Of a stretch of DNA of 25,586 nucleotides, positions 1 through 8,192 are shown in pieces; the stretch's first letter is position 1; each line of letters starts with the position of its first letter. The stretch lies in the NCBI GenBank assembly GCA_050115555.1, contig JASFQI010000023.1:1-25586 (forward strand), read 5' to 3'. Origin of the DNA: JASFQI01 sp050115555 (GTDB taxonomy: Bacteria > Desulfobacterota > DSM-4660 > Desulfatiglandales > HGW-15). A program made the position numbers and the translations under genes. The notes below the pieces were generated by a model. The model saw only the letters and a program-made list of their open reading frames with translations. It did not search any database and had not been told where the DNA came from.

Positions 1-1164
1 CTGCCTGCCGCGCACTTCGATGCTCAGTTCCTCATCCTCCAGCACATCCGCGTCGATGTATGCCAGGCAGAGGGCCCGGAGGGCATGCTCATCGAGCTGC
101 GTCGACTCGAGGCCCTCCCCGGTCGTTTTCCAGTAGGGCACCATGGTTCCGCTGGTCACGTACCCCACGAGCTTTTCACCGCGGAATACCCGGGCCCCGT
201 CCCGGGCCACACCCCTGCCGGTCACGGCCACGGGTCGAATGAGCCGGGGGAGGTCCTGAATTCTGGAAAAATCGCGGGTAAGAATCCGCGCGCGTGCCTC
301 GAACTGATGAAGAAGCGCCTTTCGACCCACATAGTCGCCCTTGAGGGGGCTGAAGCTCACGGCGAATCGGGCCAGCGGGCAGGCCATGATCGGAATTTCG
401 TTTCCGTCGGGGTCGATCCCGAGTTCATGGCCGTAAAGCGGAAGCCCGGCTTCCAGCCGAAGCGTGTCCCGGGCGCCCAGGCCCACGGGGGAGGCGCCCT
501 CCTCAAGAAGGCGGTCCCAGAGTTCAGGCGCGATCTCGGCCGGGACGAACAGCTCGAAGCAGACGGGTTCGCCGGTGTAGCCCGTACGTGCCACCCGGAC
601 ATCCCGGCCTTGAATCGTCACCACGCCCGCGGCGTTTCTCAGGGGCTCCGGTAGGGCGCCGGATTCCACGACAGCGGCCAGAATGTCGCGGGAGCGCGGT
701 CCCTGGAGGGCCAGCATGGCGATTTCCTCGGTGCGATCGGTCAAGGCCACATCAGGGAACGCCTGGGACGCAGCCCGCAGGACGTCCCAGTCTTTGTCCA
801 GATTGGCGGCATTGACCACCAGGACGTGGGCGTTTTCCTCGAACCGGTAGAGGTAAGCGTCATCCACCGCTCCGCCCGAAGCGTTCGGAATGAAGGTGTA
901 TTGGGCCCCGGCTTCGTGTCCGTCCAGGGCCTCGGCGTTGTTCGTGAGAATGTGCTGAAGAAACGCTTTGGCGTCCTTGCCCCGGACAATGAAGCGAGCC
1001 ATGTGGGAGACGTCGAAGAGTCCGGCGGTCTTGCGTGTGAGCAGGTGTTCCTGGACGATACCCTGGGGGTATTGAATCGGCATTTCCCATCCGCCGAACT
1101 CCACCATGTGGGCGCCCAGAGCGCAGTGGCGGTCATAGAGCGGGGTCCGCCTGGATTTTTCCAT
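1..1164 (-). CDS. gcvT: Aminomethyltransferase, glycine cleavage T protein (3' end outside window)
   Basis: T protein takes the aminomethyl group from lipoylated GcvH and passes the one-carbon unit to tetrahydrofolate, releasing ammonia. The 388 visible codons cover nearly the whole family length (about 360-400 residues). The N-terminus reads MEKSRRTPLYDRHCALGAHM, followed by EFGGWEMPIQY and DVSHM near residues 23-55. A VDDAY motif at residues 100-104 carries the expected catalytic aspartate at about 101, and ARTGYTGEP lies in the folate-binding half. I chose the ATG at 1164 because GGGAGGA sits just upstream. The frame is still open at base 1, so the last residues are missing. The gene diverges from the regulator and the rest of the gcv genes, so its promoter shares the 1165-1410 spacer. 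The identification is firm from motifs along the whole length. Confidence 0.95.
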   Translation of the reverse strand, partial: MEKSRRTPLYDRHCALGAHMVEFGGWEMPIQYPQGIVQEHLLTRKTAGLFDVSHMARFIVRGKDAKAFLQHILTNNAEALDGHEAGAQYTFIPNASGGAVDDAYLYRFEENAHVLVVNAANLDKDWDVLRAASQAFPDVALTDRTEEIAMLALQGPRSRDILAAVVESGALPEPLRNAAGVVTIQGRDVRVARTGYTGEPVCFELFVPAEIAPELWDRLLEEGASPVGLGARDTLRLEAGLPLYGHELGIDPDGNEIPIMACPLARFAVSFSPLKGDYVGRKALLHQFEARARILTRDFSRIQDLPRLIRPVAVTGRGVARDGARVFRGEKLVGYVTSGTMVPYWKTTGEGLESTQLDEHALRALCLAYIDADVLEDEELSIEVRGRQ

Positions 1165-1292
1165 GGGGCTTCCTCCCGGTAAAAGGGGCAGGGCGAAAGT
1201 ATACCGCCCGGTGTTTCCGTGCGCACTGCATACGGAACGTTCGTTTTCGGTGTTCGTTACCATGTGAAGGCATGGATTTCAAGAAAAAAGAG

Positions 1293-1347
1293 GATCAAAA
1301 TTGATCATATCATCAGAATTGGAAATAAATATTGACAAATTGATCAA
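1293..1347. promoter_or_regulatory. Probable operator pair for the adjacent Lrp/AsnC regulator
   Basis: Two AT-rich palindromes stand out in the GC-rich gcvT/regulator spacer. One is GATCAA-AA-TTGATC at 1293-1306. The other is the perfect 8-mer TTGATCAA at 1340-1347. Their centres are 44 bp apart, close to four helical turns, so both lie on about the same DNA face. The second lies between the putative -35 and -10 of the regulator gene. Lrp/AsnC proteins typically bind such spaced weak palindromes and autoregulate. Assignment to this particular regulator is inference from position. Confidence 0.55.
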
Positions 1348-1360
1348 AACCTCCTACGTT
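1332..1360 (+). promoter_or_regulatory. Putative sigma70-type promoter of the regulator/gcv operon
   Basis: A perfect TTGACA at 1332-1337 is followed after 17 bp by TACGTT at 1355-1360, a poor match to TATAAT (3 of 6). The TTGATCAA palindrome fills the spacer, so a bound repressor would block polymerase. The -10 is weak, so the promoter may need activation or may not be real. Confidence 0.4.
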
Positions 1361-1410
1361 CTTTGGGAGTTTCATTTCCGGTCCCAAAGGGAATATTCGA
1401 AGGGAGGCGC

Positions 1411-1854
1411 ATGAAAATCGACGAGACCAGCATCGCCATTCTTCAGCATCTTCGGGAGGGAAGGAAATCGTTCCGAAAGATCGCGCGCGATGTCGGGGTT
1501 TCTGAAAACACTGTCAGGGCCCGGGTGACCGACCTCATGGAGCAAGGTCGCTTGGAGATCACGGGAGTCATGGACCCGGCAGGCATTCCCGGTCATCGAC
1601 TCGCCCTCATCGGGGTCAAGCTGAGCACCATGGAGCTTGTCAAGAAGGGCGAGGAGTTCAGCCGGCTGAAAGGGGTGGTCTGGGTCAGCGTGGTCACGGG
1701 ACGCTACGACCTGTTTCTCCAGGTCCTGTTCAACGACTCCTTTGGCCTGCTGGAGTTCTATACACAGGAGGTGAGCCGCATCCAGGACGTGCAGTCCGTG
1801 GAGACCTTCGTGGTCTATAAGGGATACCGCACCAAGGTCCCTTATGTGCTTTGA
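1411..1854 (+). CDS. Lrp/AsnC-family transcriptional regulator, likely controls the gcv genes
   Basis: A 147-residue DNA-binding regulator of standard Lrp/AsnC length. Residues 1-55 form the winged helix-turn-helix (SFRKIARDVGVSENTVRARV carries the recognition helix). The rest is a RAM ligand-binding domain, with VVTGRYDLFLQVLF typical of its beta-alpha fold. The frame stays open upstream to a TTG at 1363. I take the ATG at 1411 because AGGGAGG at 1401-1407 is well spaced from it and family members begin at this point. It is the first gene of the plus-strand cluster, 142 bp before gcvH and divergent from gcvT. Feedback by an amino acid, plausibly glycine, is inference from context. Palindromes in its promoter suggest autoregulation. 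Confidence 0.9.
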   Translation: MKIDETSIAILQHLREGRKSFRKIARDVGVSENTVRARVTDLMEQGRLEITGVMDPAGIPGHRLALIGVKLSTMELVKKGEEFSRLKGVVWVSVVTGRYDLFLQVLFNDSFGLLEFYTQEVSRIQDVQSVETFVVYKGYRTKVPYVL

Positions 1855-1996
1855 GGGGTGGGGGATTCTTCATGGACCGACCTGAGAGGCGGAGGGCCGG
1901 AGGGCATCTCTTGCGTTCATGCTTGCGCATCCAGGACTGTTGGATCGCAAAACGTGAAGGATATGAAAATCACGCGTTTCAAGGGGAGGACGTGCA

Positions 1997-2401
1997 ATGA
2001 AAGAGATTCATGAACTCGTTTTACCCGAGGACCTTCGGTACACCGAGAGCCACGAGTGGGTGCGCGTGGACGGGGACACCGCCCGCATCGGGATCAGCGA
2101 TTATGCGCAGAGCCAGCTTGGAGACATCGTCTTTGTGGAGCTGCCGCAGGTCGGGGATCTTTTCGATAAAGGGCAGGAATTCGGCACGGTCGAGTCGGTC
2201 AAGGCCGTGGCCGAGGTGTACATGCCCGTGGGCGGGGAAGTGCTTGCTGTGAACGAAGGGCTCGCAGACCAACCCGAGCAAGTAAACAAGGATCCCTACC
2301 AGGCGGGATGGATGCTGGAGATCGCGCCCAAGGACCTGAGCGAGGTAGACGCCTTGATGGGCCGTGATGCCTATCTCGAGACTCTGAAAGGACAGGAGTA
2401 G
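1997..2401 (+). CDS. gcvH: Glycine cleavage system H protein
   Basis: The mobile lipoyl-carrier protein of the glycine cleavage complex shuttles the aminomethyl intermediate between P, T and L proteins. At 134 residues it has normal length. It shows YTESHEWVRVDGDTARIGIS near residues 15-34 and the lipoylation site GTVESVKAVAEVYMP, with the modified lysine at about residue 69. The ATG at 1997 is preceded by AGGGGAGGA. gcvPA starts 3 bp after its stop. lipB and lipA, needed to make its lipoyl group, lie downstream in the same cluster. No dihydrolipoyl dehydrogenase (L protein) gene is in the window. Confidence 0.97.
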   Translation: MKEIHELVLPEDLRYTESHEWVRVDGDTARIGISDYAQSQLGDIVFVELPQVGDLFDKGQEFGTVESVKAVAEVYMPVGGEVLAVNEGLADQPEQVNKDPYQAGWMLEIAPKDLSEVDALMGRDAYLETLKGQE

Positions 2402-2404
2402 CTC

Positions 2405-3736
2405 ATGCGATACCTGCCGCACACCCTCGAGGACATCGAGGCCATGCTGGAGACGGTGGGCGTTGAATCCCTGGATGATCTGTTTTCCCCGGTGCCCGAG
2501 GCCTGCCGCCGTAAAGCGCCCATGGAGCTCCCTTCCCCTCTGACGGAATGGGACCTTTCGGCCCACATGTCCTCTATGGCTCAAGAAAACGCGGCCTTCC
2601 CGGCATGCCAGTCGTTTGTCGGGGCCGGGAGCTATGAGCACCACATTCCGGCAACCGTGGAGGCGATGCTTCGACGATCGGAATTCTACACGGCCTACAC
2701 TCCGTATCAACCCGAGATGACCCAGGGGACTCTCCAGGCCATCTACGAATACCAGACCCTGGTGACCCGTCTGCTGGGAATGGACGTGGCCAATGCCAGC
2801 CTCTACGACGGGGCTTCCGCCCTGGCCGAGACGCTCCTCATGGCGATTCGTGTGACCCGCAGGACGCGGGTCGCCGTCAGCCGGGCCGTTCACCCGCATT
2901 ATCGGCAGGTGGTCCGCACCTACTTAGCCCCCACGGGGTATGAGGTGGTGGAGCTCCCTTTCCAGGAGAACGGGACCACGGATCTCTCCTCCATGGACAG
3001 CGGGCAGGACCTTGCCGCGGTGGCCGTCCAGTCCCCGAACTTTTTCGGGTGCATCGAGGAGCTGGGCGCCGTTGCCGAGCGGGTCCACGACTGCGGGGCG
3101 CTGTTGGTTTCGTCGTTCACGGAGCCCCTGGCGTTCGGATTGCTTCCGTCTCCGGGAAGCCGGGGAGCGGACATTGCCTGCGGAGAAGGGCAGAGTCTGG
3201 GCATACCCCAGTCGTTCGGAGGTCCCCTGCTGGGCGTGTTTGCCACGCGAGACAAGTACGTGCGCAGCATCCCCGGCCGCCTGGTGGGAAAGACCGTGGA
3301 CGCGGAAGGGAGACAGGGGTTCGTGCTGACCCTCGCGACCCGGGAGCAGCACATCCGGCGGGAAAAGGCCACCAGTAACATCTGCACCAACAACAGCCTG
3401 TGCGCTCTGGCCGCAGCCGTCTATCTCGCATCCCTGGGAGGCCGGGGAATTCGAGAGCTGGCGCGACTCAACTACGACAAGGCCGCATACCTGAAATCCC
3501 GGTTGAGCGACGTGGGGTTCGGGATGGCGTTCGACGCACCGACCTTCAACGAGTTCGTGGTGGAAACGCCTGCCGGATTCAAAAGCACCCATGCGCGCCT
3601 GGCCGAGGAGGGGATCGTGGCTGGGGTGCCCCTGGCCCCCTGGTATCCCGAGCTTGAAAACCGATACCTTTTCTGTGTGACCGAGACCAAGACCCGGGAA
3701 GCCATGGATCGCCTGGTCGAGGAGATGACGTCATGA
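2405..3736 (+). CDS. gcvPA: Glycine dehydrogenase (decarboxylating) subunit 1
   Basis: N-terminal half of the split P protein, which with subunit 2 decarboxylates glycine and loads the aminomethyl group onto GcvH. Its 443 residues match the usual subunit 1 length. Characteristic segments are RYLPHTLEDIEAML at the start, FVGAGSYEHHIPA near residue 75, YTAYTPYQPEMTQGTLQAIY near 100, and the internal match REQHIRREKATSNICTNN near 320. It lacks the PLP-binding lysine, which is in subunit 2 as expected. The ATG follows the gcvH stop by 3 bp with AGGACAGGAG as ribosome-binding site. The end overlaps gcvPB by ATGA, so the two subunits are probably translationally coupled. Confidence 0.97.
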   Translation: MRYLPHTLEDIEAMLETVGVESLDDLFSPVPEACRRKAPMELPSPLTEWDLSAHMSSMAQENAAFPACQSFVGAGSYEHHIPATVEAMLRRSEFYTAYTPYQPEMTQGTLQAIYEYQTLVTRLLGMDVANASLYDGASALAETLLMAIRVTRRTRVAVSRAVHPHYRQVVRTYLAPTGYEVVELPFQENGTTDLSSMDSGQDLAAVAVQSPNFFGCIEELGAVAERVHDCGALLVSSFTEPLAFGLLPSPGSRGADIACGEGQSLGIPQSFGGPLLGVFATRDKYVRSIPGRLVGKTVDAEGRQGFVLTLATREQHIRREKATSNICTNNSLCALAAAVYLASLGGRGIRELARLNYDKAAYLKSRLSDVGFGMAFDAPTFNEFVVETPAGFKSTHARLAEEGIVAGVPLAPWYPELENRYLFCVTETKTREAMDRLVEEMTS

Positions 3737-5190
3737 GCGAGATGCAGGGAACCACCGGACTGGTCCTGAATGAACCCCTGTTGTGGGAGAAGGGCAGAAA
3801 GGGGCGGGAGGGTTTTTCGCTTCCTGCACGCGATGTGGACCCCGCACCCCTGCCGGAAGACCTGGTCGGGGAGGATCCCGATCTCCCCGACCTGAGCGAG
3901 GTGGACGTGGTGCGCCACTACACTCGGCTGAGCCAGTGGAACTTCGGCGTGGACACGGGCATGTATCCTTTGGGATCCTGCACCATGAAGTACAACCCGA
4001 AGCTCCACGAGGTCTTGGCAGGGCTGACCGGATTTGCCGGGGCCCATCCCATGCTTCCGGAGCCGCTCTGCCAGGGGGCCCTGGAGCTGATGTACGAGCT
4101 CCAAACCGCTCTGGCCGAGATCACGGGCCTGGACGCGGTGAGCCTGCAACCAGCGGCAGGGGCCCAGGGCGAGCTCACGGGCATGCTGTTGATTCACGCG
4201 TATCACGAGAGCCGGGATTCGAAACGCACGAAGATCATCGTGCCGGACACGGCCCACGGCACCAATCCGGCCAGCGCCGCCCTCTGCGGGTATCGGCCGG
4301 TTCCCGTGGCCTCGGGGGAGGAGGGGGTCCTCTCGGCGGATACCGTGGACCGGATCATGGACGAGGAAACGGCCGGGATCATGATCACGAACCCCAACAC
4401 TCTGGGCCTTTTCGAGGAGAACGTCCGGGAGATCGCCGAAGCGGTCCACGCAAAGGGAGGGCTGGTTTACGGCGACGGGGCGAACATGAACGCCGTCATG
4501 GGGATCGTGGACATGGGAAGGATCGGCGTGGACGTGCTCCACCTGAACCTCCACAAGACCTTTTCCACACCCCACGGAGGCGGAGGACCGGGATCGGGTC
4601 CGGTGTGTGTGACCCGTGCGCTGGAACCCTTTCTCCCCATCCCCCGCATTGAAAAACAGGGGGGCCGGTATGGCCTTGCCGAGGATTTTCCCCAGAGCGT
4701 GGGGAGACTTCAAGCCTTCTATGGGAACTTCGGGGTCATGATCAAGGCCTACGCCTACATTCGAAGCATGGGTGCCGCGGACCTGGAAAAGGCCAGCCGG
4801 CTGGCCGTGCTCAATGCAAACTACATCAAGGAGCGGCTCAAGGGGGTGTACCACCTGCCCTATGACCGGCCCTGCATGCACGAGTGCGTGTTCACGGACA
4901 AGCACTTAAAGGCCTCCAAGCTCACGACACTGGACGTGGCCAAGCGACTGATGGACTATGGGTTCCATCCTCCGACCATCTACTTTCCCCTGGTCGTACA
5001 GGGTGCCCTCATGGTGGAACCCACGGAGACCGAATCCAGGGACGAGGTGGATCGGTTCATCGATGCAATGCATGCGATTGCAAGAGAGGCTGAAGAACGT
5101 CCGGACCTGCTTCTGAACGCTCCGACCCATTGCCGGCTTCGAAGACTGGACGAGACGACTGCGGCGCGCCGGCCGTGCCTGAAGGGATGA
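3733..5190 (+). CDS. gcvPB: Glycine dehydrogenase (decarboxylating) subunit 2
   Basis: PLP-binding half of the split P protein, 485 residues, a normal size. The PLP lysine is seen in LNLHKTFSTPHGGGGPGSGP at about residue 275. Other family blocks are FGVDTGMYPLGSCTMKYNPK near 70-90, LQPAAGAQGELTGMLLI near 138, PDTAHGTNPASA near 171 and MITNPNTLGLFE near 217. The start codon overlaps the gcvPA stop by four bases. Split P proteins are common in Desulfobacterota, Firmicutes and archaea, whereas many Proteobacteria have one fused ~950-residue chain. The C-terminal end is followed by a 48-bp gap before lipB. Confidence 0.97.
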   Translation: MSEMQGTTGLVLNEPLLWEKGRKGREGFSLPARDVDPAPLPEDLVGEDPDLPDLSEVDVVRHYTRLSQWNFGVDTGMYPLGSCTMKYNPKLHEVLAGLTGFAGAHPMLPEPLCQGALELMYELQTALAEITGLDAVSLQPAAGAQGELTGMLLIHAYHESRDSKRTKIIVPDTAHGTNPASAALCGYRPVPVASGEEGVLSADTVDRIMDEETAGIMITNPNTLGLFEENVREIAEAVHAKGGLVYGDGANMNAVMGIVDMGRIGVDVLHLNLHKTFSTPHGGGGPGSGPVCVTRALEPFLPIPRIEKQGGRYGLAEDFPQSVGRLQAFYGNFGVMIKAYAYIRSMGAADLEKASRLAVLNANYIKERLKGVYHLPYDRPCMHECVFTDKHLKASKLTTLDVAKRLMDYGFHPPTIYFPLVVQGALMVEPTETESRDEVDRFIDAMHAIAREAEERPDLLLNAPTHCRLRRLDETTAARRPCLKG

Positions 5191-5238
5191 AAGAGGCGTT
5201 TACTCAGCCGATGGAGGATCAGGAGGGGAGTGAAAGAC

Positions 5239-6057
5239 ATGGATTCGGGCTCAAAGATGGCAACCCCCCGGTCCCGGTGGTGGGCTGAAACGTGGTTCGG
5301 TGCGGCCTACACTCCTCTCTGGGCGCTTCAGACCGCCTTGGTGGAGGCCCGTAGGGAGGGAGGCCTCGAAGCGGACGTGGCCCTTTTCGTGGAGCACACC
5401 CCTGTATTCACCCTGGGCCGTCGCGGAGGCATGGACAACGTGCGCGTCTCGCCGGCCTTTCTCGAGCGCTCGGGCATACCCGTGGTGCACGTGGAGCGCG
5501 GAGGGGACATCACATATCACGGCCCGGGGCAGCTCGTGATCTATCCCATCGTGGACCTTCCGCGGGCGCGTCTCAAGGTAGTGACGTTCGTGGAAGGCCT
5601 CGAGGAGGTGATGATCCGCGTGGCAGCGGACTGCGGGGTGAGGGCCGGGCGCAGCACGCGAAACCGGGGCGTCTGGGTCGGGGAAAAGAAGCTGGGGAGT
5701 GTGGGCATTGCGGTGCGACGCGGCATTTCGTTTCACGGACTGGCCCTGAACGTGGACCCGGACCTGATGCCGTTCCAGTGGATTCATCCCTGCGGCCTCC
5801 AGGAGGTCCGGATGACCTCGCTCGCCCTGGAGGGGGCCGAGGGCGTTACACTGGATTCCGCGCTGCATTCGGCCCGGTTTCACCTGGAAGAAATCTTTCA
5901 GGCGGAGATCGAGACCGTGGATGGACCTTGGCTGACCGGGTGGCTCGAAGCGGAGGATCCCGAGGCGGCTGCGGCCCTGAAGGCGGTTTCTACGGCAGGG
6001 AAAGATCGGGAGCGGAGCTCGACTGCCGGGAATGCGGCTGCCACAGCCAATGAATGA
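5239..6057 (+). CDS. lipB: Octanoyl-[acyl-carrier-protein]:protein octanoyltransferase
   Basis: Transfers octanoate from acyl carrier protein to lipoyl domains such as GcvH, the first step of lipoate assembly. Numbering from the ATG at 5239, family hallmarks are HTPVFTLGRRGG near 53-64, RGGDITYHGPGQLVIYPIVD near 87-106, the active-site lysine in EKKLGSVGIA at about 151, and the active-site cysteine in HPCGLQEVRMTSL at about 185. A GTG at 5230 in the same frame is an alternative start. AGGAGG at 5221-5226 lies 12 nt from the ATG and only 3 nt from the GTG, so the start is uncertain by three residues. About 40 residues after the conserved domain are Ala/Glu-rich and look like a non-conserved tail. 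Confidence 0.93.
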   Translation: MDSGSKMATPRSRWWAETWFGAAYTPLWALQTALVEARREGGLEADVALFVEHTPVFTLGRRGGMDNVRVSPAFLERSGIPVVHVERGGDITYHGPGQLVIYPIVDLPRARLKVVTFVEGLEEVMIRVAADCGVRAGRSTRNRGVWVGEKKLGSVGIAVRRGISFHGLALNVDPDLMPFQWIHPCGLQEVRMTSLALEGAEGVTLDSALHSARFHLEEIFQAEIETVDGPWLTGWLEAEDPEAAAALKAVSTAGKDRERSSTAGNAAATANE

Positions 6058-6096
6058 GTACAGTCGCGGTTCCTGCAAGAGGAGGTGAATCCCCCC

Positions 6097-7068
6097 ATGA
6101 AGGCGAGCGGGAGTTCGAGCATTCCGATCCGAAAACCTGCGTGGCTGCGAAGGCGATTGCCGTCCGGTCCCGAGTTCGAAAGGGTCCGGGGGCTCCTGAA
6201 AAAGGGTCGACTTCACACGGTGTGCGAGGAGGCTCAATGCCCGAACCTCTGGGAGTGCTTTTCCAGGCGGACCGCCACGTTTCTCATCCTGGGGGACACG
6301 TGTACGCGCAACTGCCGATTCTGTGCCGTGAGGTACGGGAAGCCCGGTGCGGCGGACCTCGATGAGCCGTTCCGGGTAACAGAAACCGCTTATCGGTTGG
6401 GGCTTCACCACGTGGTCGTGACATCGGTGACAAGGGACGACCTTCCTGACGGGGGTGCCGGAATTTTCGCGGAAACGATCCGTGCAGTGCGCGATCGTAT
6501 CCCTGGGGCCACGGTCGAGGTCCTGATCCCGGATTTTCAGGGAGACAAAAAGGCCCTGGAAGCGGTCCTCGCAGCAGGCCCTCACGTGCTCAATCACAAC
6601 CTGGAAACGGTGAAACGCCTCTACGGAACGGTACGGCCGGAGGCCGGCTATGCCCGGTCGTTGACCCTTCTCTCCCGCGTGGGGGAGATGACCCCTCATA
6701 TTCCGGCCAAGTCCGGACTGATGCTCGGGCTGGGGGAGACCCCCGAGGAGGTCCAAAAAGCTCTGGAGGATTTGCAAAGGGCCGGATGTTGCATGGTCAC
6801 GATAGGGCAGTACCTTCAGCCTTCTAAGAAACACCTCCCTGTGGAACGATTCGTCCCGCCCGAGGAGTTCGACATGTGGAAGGAAAAAGGATTGGCCATG
6901 GGGTTTCGGGCTGTGGCAAGCGGACCGTTCGTTCGAAGCTCCTACCGCGCAGCCGAGCTGTACCGGACGGCAACGTCGGAGGAGGAAGGCATGTCTGATT
7001 CCCGCCGCGTACATTCGGTCCGGAAGAGTGCAAACCAGAAGGAACACATGGAGAGTGGAGCCCAGTGA
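6097..7068 (+). CDS. lipA: Lipoyl synthase (radical SAM)
   Basis: Inserts two sulfurs into protein-bound octanoyl groups, completing the lipoyl cofactor of GcvH. The auxiliary cluster motif CEEAQCPNLWEC (C-x4-C-x5-C) and the radical SAM motif CTRNCRFC (C-x3-C-x2-C) are both intact, and VRSSYRAAE carries the conserved C-terminal serine. An in-frame GTG at 6085 overlaps the AGGAGG at 6080-6085, so I place the start at the ATG at 6097. The last ~30 residues are a polar tail beyond the family core. It sits 39 bp after lipB, and its stop TGA shares one base with the next ATG. This suggests coordinated expression of glycine cleavage and its cofactor supply. Confidence 0.96.
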   Translation: MKASGSSSIPIRKPAWLRRRLPSGPEFERVRGLLKKGRLHTVCEEAQCPNLWECFSRRTATFLILGDTCTRNCRFCAVRYGKPGAADLDEPFRVTETAYRLGLHHVVVTSVTRDDLPDGGAGIFAETIRAVRDRIPGATVEVLIPDFQGDKKALEAVLAAGPHVLNHNLETVKRLYGTVRPEAGYARSLTLLSRVGEMTPHIPAKSGLMLGLGETPEEVQKALEDLQRAGCCMVTIGQYLQPSKKHLPVERFVPPEEFDMWKEKGLAMGFRAVASGPFVRSSYRAAELYRTATSEEEGMSDSRRVHSVRKSANQKEHMESGAQ

Positions 7069-7592
7069 TGAAGGCGTACAACATTCTTCTCTCCGTGGGC
7101 AAAGACCGGCCGGGAATTGTCAATGACGTCACCGCCGTGCTCTTCGACCACGGGGCGAACATTGAGGACAGCCGCATGGCCGCCATGGGCGGATGCTTTT
7201 CGATCATGACCCTCTTCTCCTGTTCCGCTGAGCAGCTGGAGGAGATCCGGGCGGGACTGGAAAGGCTGCGCACACTCGGGCTCGAGTGTTCGCTTCACGA
7301 AGCTCAGGACCCGACCGGCGCACCCCACGAGGCGGCGCTTCCCCTGAAGATGGAAATCCTCGCCATGGACCACCCGGGGATCGTACGGCGGGTGGTGGGT
7401 ATTCTGCACGGTCACCGGGTGAACATCGAGAGCCTGGATACACGGCTTCAGAGGGCCCCGCTTTCCGGGGCCCCGCTCTTTGACCTCGAGCTGGAGGCGA
7501 GCGTGCCGGCCGGTGCCTCCATCTCGAAAATCAAAGCGGAGCTCACGGCCCTGGCCGGGGAGCTGAACCTGGATCTCACCTTCGGGCACTGA
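7068..7592 (+). CDS. Double ACT-domain protein, GcvR-like
   Basis: A 174-residue protein with two ACT domains and nothing else. The first is at about residues 3-80 (LLSVGKDRPGIVNDVTAVLF, then GANIEDSRM). The second is at about 91-172 (MEILAMDHPGIVRRVVGILH, then VNIESLDTR). ACT domains bind small molecules, usually amino acids. The tandem arrangement resembles E. coli GcvR, which modulates glycine-cleavage regulation by protein contact. As the last gene of the gcv/lip cluster it is a plausible glycine sensor, but this is inference. I take the ATG at 7068 with GTGGAG at 7055-7060. An adjacent GTG at 7065 would add one residue. Start and lipA stop overlap as TGATG. Confidence 0.88.
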   Translation: MKAYNILLSVGKDRPGIVNDVTAVLFDHGANIEDSRMAAMGGCFSIMTLFSCSAEQLEEIRAGLERLRTLGLECSLHEAQDPTGAPHEAALPLKMEILAMDHPGIVRRVVGILHGHRVNIESLDTRLQRAPLSGAPLFDLELEASVPAGASISKIKAELTALAGELNLDLTFGH

Positions 7593-7899
7593 ACCCCCTC
7601 CCTCCCCTTTTGCCGGGTCTCGGGCCCTGGGGATGCTCTCCTTCCGGCGCGATCCAGGGTTCGGATGCGCTCCCATGGGGCCGCCCTGAGCGGGAACCTC
7701 AGACGTCCGGGAACCCTGTCCCGCTTCGCGGATTTGCACCCGGTAGGCTTCGATCTTTTCCGCGATAGACAGGATCCACCGACTGAGACCCTGCGTACCG
7801 CGTCGATATCCGGTCTCGGGGATCGCTTCTCCTCCCCAAACCGAGCGTTTCATATTGCGGCTTGGAAAAGCAATGAGAGAGTGTTCGAATTCACCGAGG
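7593..7899. other. Intergenic stretch with no recognisable gene
   Basis: This lies between the convergent ends of the ACT-protein gene and the importer permease, left of the long-hairpin repeat. Open frames exist on both strands but show no recognisable protein and no ribosome-binding site. A segment at 7607-7637 (TTTTGCCGGGTCTCGGGCCC and following) resembles one at 8233-8264 on the other side of the repeat. I see no clear intrinsic terminator. Confidence 0.5.
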
Positions 7900-8192
7900 T
7901 TCTCCTGTGTGGATCCGGTGAAGGGAGGGAAAGGGGAGATCGTGACATTGCGTGAAGGGCCTCGTCTTCGCCGGACTTGCCCGTGGGGGACCCCCTGGCC
8001 AGTCCCCGCCGAACAGGTGCCAGGCGACAGGCGAAGATGTTACGAACAACGCAGGCATTGCTTGGCTGGAACGCGCTACCCGGCGGGGATGGAACAGGGA
8101 GGGGGCGGCTTCCCCCGCGGACAAGTCCGTTGCGAAGACCGGCCCGGGAGCCGGGAACGATCTCCCCTTCCCACCTGAAGCCCGGAAGCCTT
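7900..8192 (+). repeat. Long-hairpin dispersed repeat, copy 1
   Basis: This ~293-bp block runs from TTCTCCTGTGT (7900) to CCCGGAAGCCTT (8192). It is highly similar, in the same orientation, to 20449-20744. Identical stretches include GGCCTCGTCTTCGCCGGACT, GACCCCCTGGCCAGTCCCCG and GGCGGGGATGGAACAGGGAG. The block is itself a long imperfect inverted repeat: AAGGGGAGATCGT at 7931-7943 pairs with ACGATCTCCCCTT at 8157-8169, and inner arms around CGGACTTG and CAAGTCCG pair again. It could be a MITE-like element or a structured RNA. No long frame is conserved between the copies. Confidence 0.85.

Noticed and set aside
1165..1410. Glycine riboswitch upstream of gcvT or the gcv genes
   Set aside because: The spacer is AT-rich and short, without the paired conserved purine-rich cores of the glycine aptamer.
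1950..1979. Inverted repeat AAACGTGA...TCACGCGTTT before gcvH
   Set aside because: It has two extra bases in one arm and no U-run or promoter association; too weak to call an operator.
5251..7047. 598-codon open frame on the minus strand
   Set aside because: It lies antisense to lipB and lipA, both certain from catalytic motifs. Its translation is Arg/His/Pro-rich and has no family features, as expected for a GC-rich shadow frame.
6942..7853. 303-codon minus-strand frame reaching into the gap after the ACT gene
   Set aside because: Two thirds of it is antisense to the ACT-domain gene. The remainder has no recognisable motif or ribosome-binding site.
7855..8178. Small protein encoded in the long-hairpin repeat
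   Set aside because: The equivalent frame in copy 2 is cut by a stop near 20590 and sequence changes do not favour any frame. Pairing of the arms explains the conservation better.
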